Position numbers and translations under genes: made by a program. The notes under the pieces were generated by a model. That model was not told the origin of the DNA. It worked only from the letters and a program-made list of their open reading frames with translations, and did no database searches. A DNA stretch of 64,000 nucleotides from positions 5,321,250 to 5,385,249 of the forward strand of contig NC_087390.1 in the NCBI RefSeq assembly GCF_963675165.1, in the 5' to 3' direction. Every line of letters starts with the position of its first letter. Position 1 is the first letter of the stretch. Below, piece by piece: positions 57,424-64,000 of this stretch. The DNA comes from Halichondria panicea (Eukaryota > Porifera > Demospongiae > Suberitida > Halichondriidae).

Positions 57424-58642
57424 ATGGGAGACCGAGAAGGTAAGACTTTAAGTGTTGATGTCACCTAATGAGATGTGCATTCACTGATGCAGACATGCTA
57501 GCCCAGATGAAGGTGCACAATGACAAGTTTATGGCAGCTTTTGCCAACAATGATCCCGATTCAATTGGACCACTCTACACCACTGACTGCAAAGTAATGC
57601 CGACTGGGCAAGATGTCATTGAAGGAAGAGAAGGTAAATCTATTGACAGTTTTTTTGCAAATAATACTCTGTCATCCACACAAATGGTTGCCAAAGATGC
57701 AGTATATACACACACCTAGCTATATATATTTATGTCATCCTATACTGTACAATGGCTGCAGGTTGTGTTGGATACTTTGGCTCTGTAATGAAGGACTTGG
57801 ATGTGCGCAAGTGTGTTGTAATTGTTGATGAAGTCGGCCCCTGTGATGGGGAAACTGCATACGAGAGGACTCACTTCCAGATGTACAAGAGTGATGGATC
57901 TCAAATTATTGATGGAAAGTAAGAATGAAACTATGAATTTATGCACTCTGTATTAATTGTACCGGTATACTAGTAAGGAAGCCATGCAGGGTGATATTGT
58001 TATGCGAAGAACCGCTTAAAATTGGGATCCATGCACTATATATATGTGAATCTCATTATAACAAACGCCATTAGATGTACGTTGTTGCCATAATTATATC
58101 CAGCATTGCCCCACACCACTGACTGCTGCATGTGTGCATGGTCAGATACTATCCAACAAATTTTGCCCATTTTAGGCAACAGGCATCAGTACACATACTT
58201 GTGGGCAACTTTATGTAGGCCCTGATAAATTATGCTCGGAATAATTTTAGCATAATAGGTGTCTAAAGAAATAGGGCATCGATGTCCATTTTTGGTAAAG
58301 ATCATTACATTAAGTTTTGCATAACGATGTTTTCATGGCAAAAAATGGCTGAAGGTGAATATTTAGAATCAGCCACCCTTATTTTTAGGAATACCTATAA
58401 TTATGGATTTTTATGAGAATAATAGGCACATTTTTCAAGAATTAAAGAATTAGCATAATTTATCAGGGCCTACCAAACTATGCACAACCCACATGCAATA
58501 ATTGCCATTATAATGAAAAGTAAACTATAATTATTGTTTAACTGAACGACTGTATATACTATTTTGTAGGTATGTTGTAATTTGGAAGAAGGTTGAAGGA
58601 AAATGGATGTACTACATTGATATCATGAACTCCAACAACTAA
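57424..58642 (+). CDS. NTF2/SnoaL-like (DUF4440-type) small protein, copy 2
   Basis: Four exons (57424-57439, 57493-57633, 57762-57918, 58570-58642) give 128 residues. Phases and exon borders are the same as in copy 1 at 9.15 kb; exon 3 is one codon longer (GPCDGET). The product has the same helix (DMLAQMKVHNDKFMAAFANN), the DPDSIGPLYTTDC core and the YVVIWKKVEGKW…YYIDIMNSN end. About 150 bp upstream is also shared with copy 1 (TTTGCCTCTACCA…CTGTTATCTACCATG), including a TATAAATATAA element near 57334 that may be the TATA box. Introns are shorter than in copy 1; intron 3 carries a MITE (58218-58470). It is probably the intact parental gene. Confidence 0.87.
58218..58470. mobile_element. 253-bp TA-flanked MITE in intron 3 of NTF2-like copy 2
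   Basis: The ends are GGCCCTGATAAATTATGC and GCATAATTTATCAGGGCC, perfect inverted repeats with TA on both sides. Same family as 9404-9770, but inserted in a different intron, so the two insertions are independent. Confidence 0.78.
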
Positions 58643-59460
58643 TATAAGCTATATACGTACCGTCAAGAGAATTTACAGTGTGTACTGTTAGTGGCTATAT
58701 AGATTATATGAAAGTAACTTGGTAATTATATCGTAATTATCATACTTGTTATACTGTCTTCATGTTACATTACATATAATTTTAATTTGCTATAAACCAT
58801 CATTGCAAAAAGTGAGGTGGGAATATCCCACCAAATTTGGTGTGACTGCATGTGTTGTCTCCGTAGGCACACCTCATTTGGTGGGAATGTTCCACCAATT
58901 TGTGAAGTGGGAAAGGCACACTTGTCTTGGTGAGAGAACCACACTCTTGGATGGTGGGTAACTGCACCTGCTTATACTGTACAATTATTTTAAGATGACA
59001 TAAAGTTTTTTAAAATAATTATCACATCACATCACGTTGTTTACAAAAATTATTAATTTAAAATTATTAATTGTCAACAGAAGCAATATAATGTTTCACA
59101 GATGCTGACACAAAGTTGGTTTTTGAATCATCTAACAGAGCATACTCTATTGTACACACTGCATAGTGTAACATATTAGAATGCACTTAGTAGAATTAGA
59201 GGGATGTTGCGTTTGTTACACTCACAAACTATATAGCTAGGTTTTATCATTCTGTTCGTTTATCTATGGTTTTATCAACAACAAGAAACGCTTGTGATTG
59301 TTGTCCAGATATTTGGGGCGAGCATAGCGAGCCTTATCTTAGTGACCTCGGTAGACAATTTCTCTGTATGTATGTATGTATGTCATGGTACGTCCGGTAC
59401 TTACCAATTTCTTGTATTCTTATTGTATTTTGCACGAGCGATAAGAAAAAGTTGCATAAA

Positions 59461-60025
59461 ATGAATCCTGACAACGAAAGCAAACAAGAAAGGCTTCGAA
59501 TAAGGAGGGATCGAGAGAGACAAGCAAGAGTCCAAGAAACAGCTGAAGAGAAAGAAGTCAGGCTAGCCAAACGCAGAGAAAAGCACAGGGCACTCAAATT
59601 CAATTGCACTGGATGCCAATAGAGCATCCCAGCAACTGAGACGGGACACAGAGACTCCTGAGGCTAGGCAGGCATGCCTACAGCAAATGGCTGCTTCCAC
59701 CCAAACCAGCAGAGCTTCAGGTAAGTACAGGTGGCGTACAGGTGATATAAGCCAGTGTAATTTTCATTACAGATACTCCTGAGGCCAGACAGGCACGCCT
59801 ACAGCAAATGGCTGCTTCAACTCAAACCAGCAGAGCCTCGGGTAAGTGCCACTTGTCAGTGGCGTTCATGATGATAAGCCAGTGTTTTTTTCTACAGACA
59901 CTCCTGAGGCCAGACAGGCACGCTTGGAACAAGACAGGCATAGGTATTCACAACACATAGATGTGAACCACCTGTACTGCGCTCACGCTCGCCCCATGAC
60001 ACCTTGTGTCACCCTAGTAATATAA
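59461..60025 (+). CDS. Arg-rich exon-repeat gene fragment (transposon-protein N-terminus?)
   Basis: MNPDNESKQERLRIRRDRER, QARVQETAEEKEVRLAKRRE and KHRAL open the frame at 59461. After a frame change near 59600 comes ANRASQQLRRDTETPEARQA…TSRASG to 59720, then exons 59773-59841 and 59898-60025, each starting with DTPEARQARL. Three successive exons thus repeat TPEARQA(R/C)L(Q/E)Q. Such RQARLxxxRxRxR arrays resemble the N-terminal regions of Helitron-associated and other transposon proteins in invertebrates, but no catalytic domain follows. The frame change and the abrupt end suggest a decayed fragment. Confidence 0.45.
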
Positions 60026-60316
60026 TGGAGCCTTTTGACCTTTCTTTATGGCCTCCAATGGTGAAGAATTCTGCAAAAGAAAAACAAAAAATTATTGTAT
60101 GTTAGCTTCATATTATAAGAGCGGGGAAGAGTTGGGACTTATACGTGCATGCATGCAGTCTTACACACACACACTACATGAATGAAATTGCCTCGATGGA
60201 GGTAGTGCCCAAAGCTTATACAATATGAAGTAAAATATATATACATTGGTGCAAAAAGTGGGAAATGATCGACAGGGATTGTTGCTAAAAAGGATACCAA
60301 AAGTTTAAAGCATTAA

Positions 60317-60541
<225 letters not shown>

Positions 60542-60694
60542 GACTGCTATACATGCAGCTGTTCGCAAAGATCAAAGAACTTCAGAAGTGCAAGTTAGAG
60601 TTTCTATAGGCTTCTTAGTCATTGTTTCATTCGTGGATTTGCAAAATAATGCTTCGTTCTCGAGATATGCCATTGCAGCCTTTTCAGAAGAGTG

Positions 60695-60894
60695 CAATGG
60701 TGGATCCAGGAATGTTGAAAGGGAGGTTCCAAAACAGTTAATTTTACTAAAAAAAAGGTCATCACTTTTCCTTAACTATACAGATCATGATCATTCAAGC
60801 TGAGTTGCTAGCTATAGTAACTTGATCTCCAGTGTGTTCTTGTGTGAAAGGGGAGTTCCATGGAACCCATGGAACCTGTCTTGATCTGCCACTG
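60695..60894. mobile_element. 200-bp MITE, 5-bp TSD GAGTG
   Basis: The left end CAATGGTGGATCCAGGA and right end TTGATCTGCCACTG are imperfect TIRs. GAGTG flanks both sides (60690-60694, 60895-60899). End sequence and 5-bp duplication place it with the CAGTGGCGTAGGAAG elements. Confidence 0.65.
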
Positions 60895-61009
60895 GAGTGC
60901 GTAGCAAAACTTGTTTACCGAGTGTTGCTACTCTATACTTAGTAGTTAGCTCTGCACTAGAACGCTAGCTATTGGTAGCTGCAAGAGTGAGAAGAGAGCT
61001 GCAAGGCTC

Positions 61010-63190
61010 TGTTGATGCAGCATTAATTTTAGACTTTAACTTTTAGCATCGATCGTTTTTAACAACAATAATGGTCAATCATGAGTTCACATGCAGCAAA
61101 CTGAATTAATAATGCAAGTGTGTGTAGCTTTATGTTATGTAGCTTTGCACCTTCACCGAGGCGAGGCATCAGCACCCGCGGTGGTTTCATTTAACTAGCT
61201 GTGATTATGTTTAAGCGTTTAATTTAATTTGCAGATGAAGTGGAGTGCACTTGCATTCAGTTCAAGGGCAAAAAGCATGCACCCGTTGTGCACGGGACCT
61301 AACTGCAGTGCTCTTGCCAATCCAGCTGGTGTACAAGGACTCCAATGTAGTTTTCTGGAATTTGTTTGCCGGGTTGGGAGTAATCTGATACATTAGAAGT
61401 CGTGCATGATGACTCAATAATAATTATACAACAGGTAAATATAGCTATCTATATATATGGCTGGTGCATGTTAATAGTGACCAAACTTATGTCATTTTGT
61501 CATTTTTGTTTCAGTTGTTACCATGCATGCATTATTTAGTGCAATTAGTCTCATGCATATAATACATAATAATCGTTATGACCCTGTCAGAGTACATGCA
61601 GTGGAACCTCTGAATAAAGGACACTTTGGGAGCAGATCTTTGTCCTCTTTTCAGAGGTTATCCTCTTGTGGGAGGTTCATTCAATTTATATAGCTCTATC
61701 AAAAATTATAGATATTATGTTCATACCGGTGTATATATATGTTTGTACCCATTCAATGTACCCTATTTCTAGCTCACCCCCGTTTTGTAGATACTTGCAT
61801 GATGGTTGTCTTCAAGTCAAAGCAGGACCTCAGTTCTGTTCAGTTCTGTGTTCCAGTTCCAATAATTGAGGTGCATTATTTTGGGCTCTATACTGGTTTA
61901 AAAACTGCTGACTGTATAGAAACAACGTCCCAAGTGGTGATATGCATGATAACAAAACTTGGGATGCATGACAGCATGCACTGAATAAATGCATGCAGAG
62001 ACTGAATAGTGGGGTGGATTGCTGAGGAGAACACAACAAATGTCATAATTATGCATATATACATTGCCTATAATATTATAATTATAACTACCGCATATGT
62101 GTGGAAGACGATTTTTGGCAAATTTACATGTTGGTAAGTAAATATTACTCGCCGATATTCTATGAACTGTGACGATGCCTTAATCTATCTCATGCAATCA
62201 ACAGAATGGAAGTCGCTAGTGCATGCATTTCAGAGTGGAATATTTACATGGAACTAAATGGCCCCTATCCGTCTTCCGTATGCTTCAAAGTCAAAATCAG
62301 TTCCACAGGCCGTGCATTTGAACCTGGGCTCATACTGGTTTAAAACTGTCGTCTGTATATTATTACCAAATTTGGGAGGACAATATCAGCAAAATAGCCA
62401 CTTTACTGGGCAAACATTATCTATGACTAACAAAGTTACACTGTATATAGGCTGGGTAGGGTCCGGTCTATATTATATAGTAGTGTCGACTGAGTGAAAT
62501 TAATGGCATCCAAATAAATCTCAAGCTCCAACTGAAACACTTGCCAGTGGGGAGTTGATTTGATGCGCAGTATACAGGATCTGTTAGAAAGCCTTCACTC
62601 TCTGCAACAATCTGAGTTTAGGATTCAATGAACCTGTTCAACTGTGCATGCATGTGTATGACTGATATAAGGGACAAATTCGACCATTGAACAATATTGA
62701 GAATACATTTCAATCGCAGATATACAAAAGTCCTAAAGGCTTACCGAGCAAATCAAGTGCATGGAGCCTATATAATACACAGAGTGCATATGCAGTTTAC
62801 TTAGTGTAGTGGAGCCATATCTAGTCACACTGATTGGCAGGTGTGTGTTAATTGAGCAGAACGTCATCTAGACTTCTATATACAATAATAACAGCTTGTA
62901 GGTTCGGAGTTGGTACAGCATTGGGAACAACTGCAGAAGGAAAATATACCAACAAATAATTTAGTGCATATAGCTAGTATTGTAATGTTATGAATAGAGA
63001 AGCATTAAGTATACAACAATCCATATAGATCTAGCTATTATTCTATAGTGCCGCCGCTGCGGCATGCACAAATTCAATCCTATATTCTGGAGATCATCAG
63101 ATTCATCGACTCCGAATAATTTTTCTATAGTACATCTACAATCTACTAACCGTCTTTCTATTCACGATGCTCACAAATATTAATTAGACA
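61010..63190. other. Intergenic stretch
   Basis: No gene is supported. An exon-like piece preceded by TTTGCAG at 61235 reads EVECTCIQFKGKKHAPVVHG and then stops; without partners it is not called. 61860-62340 has two diverged copies of GGGCTCATACTGGTTTAAAA-type sequence (61889 and 62327). Confidence 0.4.
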
Positions 63191-63199
63191 CTAGTTGAT

Positions 63200-63300
63200 A
63201 AGATCTACATGGGAAGTACATGGGAAGTACATGGGAAAAGTGCCTCAGAGCAGGTATACTATGGGACTTAGTATACCTGTAAATTTACTTAGTATACCTA
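63200..63300. repeat. GATCTACATGGG / GGTATACTATGGG hairpin element
   Basis: AAGTACATGGG is repeated three times, followed by the palindrome CAGGTATACTATGGGACTTA…GTATACCTG. The same combination (GATCTACATGGGGCAGGTAT…) occurs at 40000-40070, so it is a dispersed repeat. Confidence 0.55.
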
Positions 63301-63367
63301 GTATTCCGTTGTCAAGTAATCGTATTGTAGTCGAGCAGTTTGCGCATGCGCACTAGTATCTAAATGA

Positions 63368-63503
63368 GTTAGACACTGTTTTTGTCGGTGTCCATGTGAT
63401 TTAGAAGCCCTCAGCCACTTTAGTACCCTCGCTACGCTCGGGATACTAAATCAGTGCCTTTGGGCTTCTAAATCCCATAGACACCTCCAAAACAGTGTCT
63501 AAC
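63368..63503. mobile_element. 136-bp hairpin MITE
   Basis: GTTAGACACTGTTTT and its complement form the ends. The inner arms (ATTTAGAAGCCC with GGGCTTCTAAAT) extend the stem to about 60 bp around a CGCTACGCTCG loop. No target duplication was read. Confidence 0.65.
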
Positions 63504-63522
63504 TATTATTTAGTGCACTACA

Positions 63523-63607
63523 AGATAACAACAAGACTCTTGCAACACTTAGCCTCCCTGCAGAATGTGAGCCAATTGAATATGGATGGATCGATATTGA
63601 TGAATAA
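63523..63607 (+). CDS. Possible 3'-terminal exon of an unknown gene
   Basis: After CACTACAAG the sequence reads DNNKTLATLSLPAECEPIEY GWIDIDE and a stop. The composition is protein-like and the stop is followed by AAATACG and AATAAAG at 63645 (a possible poly(A) signal). No upstream exon was found because a hairpin MITE lies just before it. Confidence 0.25.
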
Positions 63608-64000
63608 AATACGAAAGAGTGGTCGCATATATAGAATTGATAAATAAAGAAGGTTTAGTTTTAAACACAATAGCACACGAGTTCACATCATTTGACATAT
63701 GGCCTTATAATTATATTAGTCTTCAGTAAACTAATGTAGTGCCTGCACACTTTCTCATCGTATACGTAGTTATGATCTTTGTAATTATAATATTGTTGTT
63801 ACAATGTACAGTATTATAGACAATTACCGTCTCATAATAACTTGTAAACTACGTCACGTACTATCACAATGATGTGAGTTTCACTTTCGACTTTGCTTTG
63901 CTGTAGTTATCACGCTCTGTTGGCGTGTGTATATATTATGGAGTGATTACTAGATATATATAGTGAAGTCGTTAGGTTTTGTAATACTTGATGGTTGTCT

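Overview
This is a eukaryotic, almost certainly invertebrate metazoan, window: AT-rich, with small exons joined by short GT-AG introns and a very heavy load of repeats. Receptor-tyrosine-kinase-type genes, mucin-like stalks, death-domain-like exons and abundant ATAATTATAATTAT-type intergenic DNA fit a sponge (demosponge) best. That placement is an inference. No rRNA, tRNA or CRISPR array was recognised.

Layout. 1-7.5 kb: gene-free repeats, including about three tandem copies of a 1.5-kb unit packed with palindromic MITEs. 7.5-8.75 kb: a 1.1-kb TIR element and a perfect small hairpin MITE. 9.15-11.9 kb: a four-exon NTF2/SnoaL-like gene (+), whose near-identical paralogue lies at 57.4-58.6 kb. 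12-19.5 kb: decayed pieces of one LINE-like retroelement (both strands) plus MITEs. 19.58-23.58 kb: a complete-looking Ty1/copia retrotransposon with identical LTRs and a perfect target duplication, but with the reverse-transcriptase core deleted in frame. 24.4-34.76 kb: a multi-exon Kolobok-like transposase gene (+) split by a 9-kb foldback element whose arms are 162-bp tandem arrays. 34.88-35.64 kb: a convergent four-exon gene for a Cys-rich protein (-). 37.1-38.8 kb: a single-exon HMG-CoA-lyase-like TIM barrel fused to an EF-hand (-). 41.1-41.3 kb: death-domain-like exons (+).

42.9-47.7 kb (-) holds the N-terminal half of a receptor: signal peptide, mucin stalk of about ten 30-33-residue repeats, Cys-rich exons and the start of an FN3 module. 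48.7-56.2 kb (-) holds the C-terminal half of a related receptor: FN3 exons, Pro/Thr stalk, transmembrane helix and the first strands of a protein kinase. Neither is complete. The halves lie in swapped order, and the upstream break of the C-terminal half abuts a fragment copied from the 37-39 kb HMGL-EF-hand gene. Intron 1 of the mucin receptor carries an inverted, still-open copy of the mucin repeats between near-identical 168-bp direct repeats.

58.7-64 kb: an arginine-rich exon-repeat gene fragment, a long (TG)n tract and MITEs. The main themes are recent mobile DNA (copia, foldback, several MITE families whose target duplications can be read, some with empty sites in the same window) and segmental rearrangement of receptor genes.
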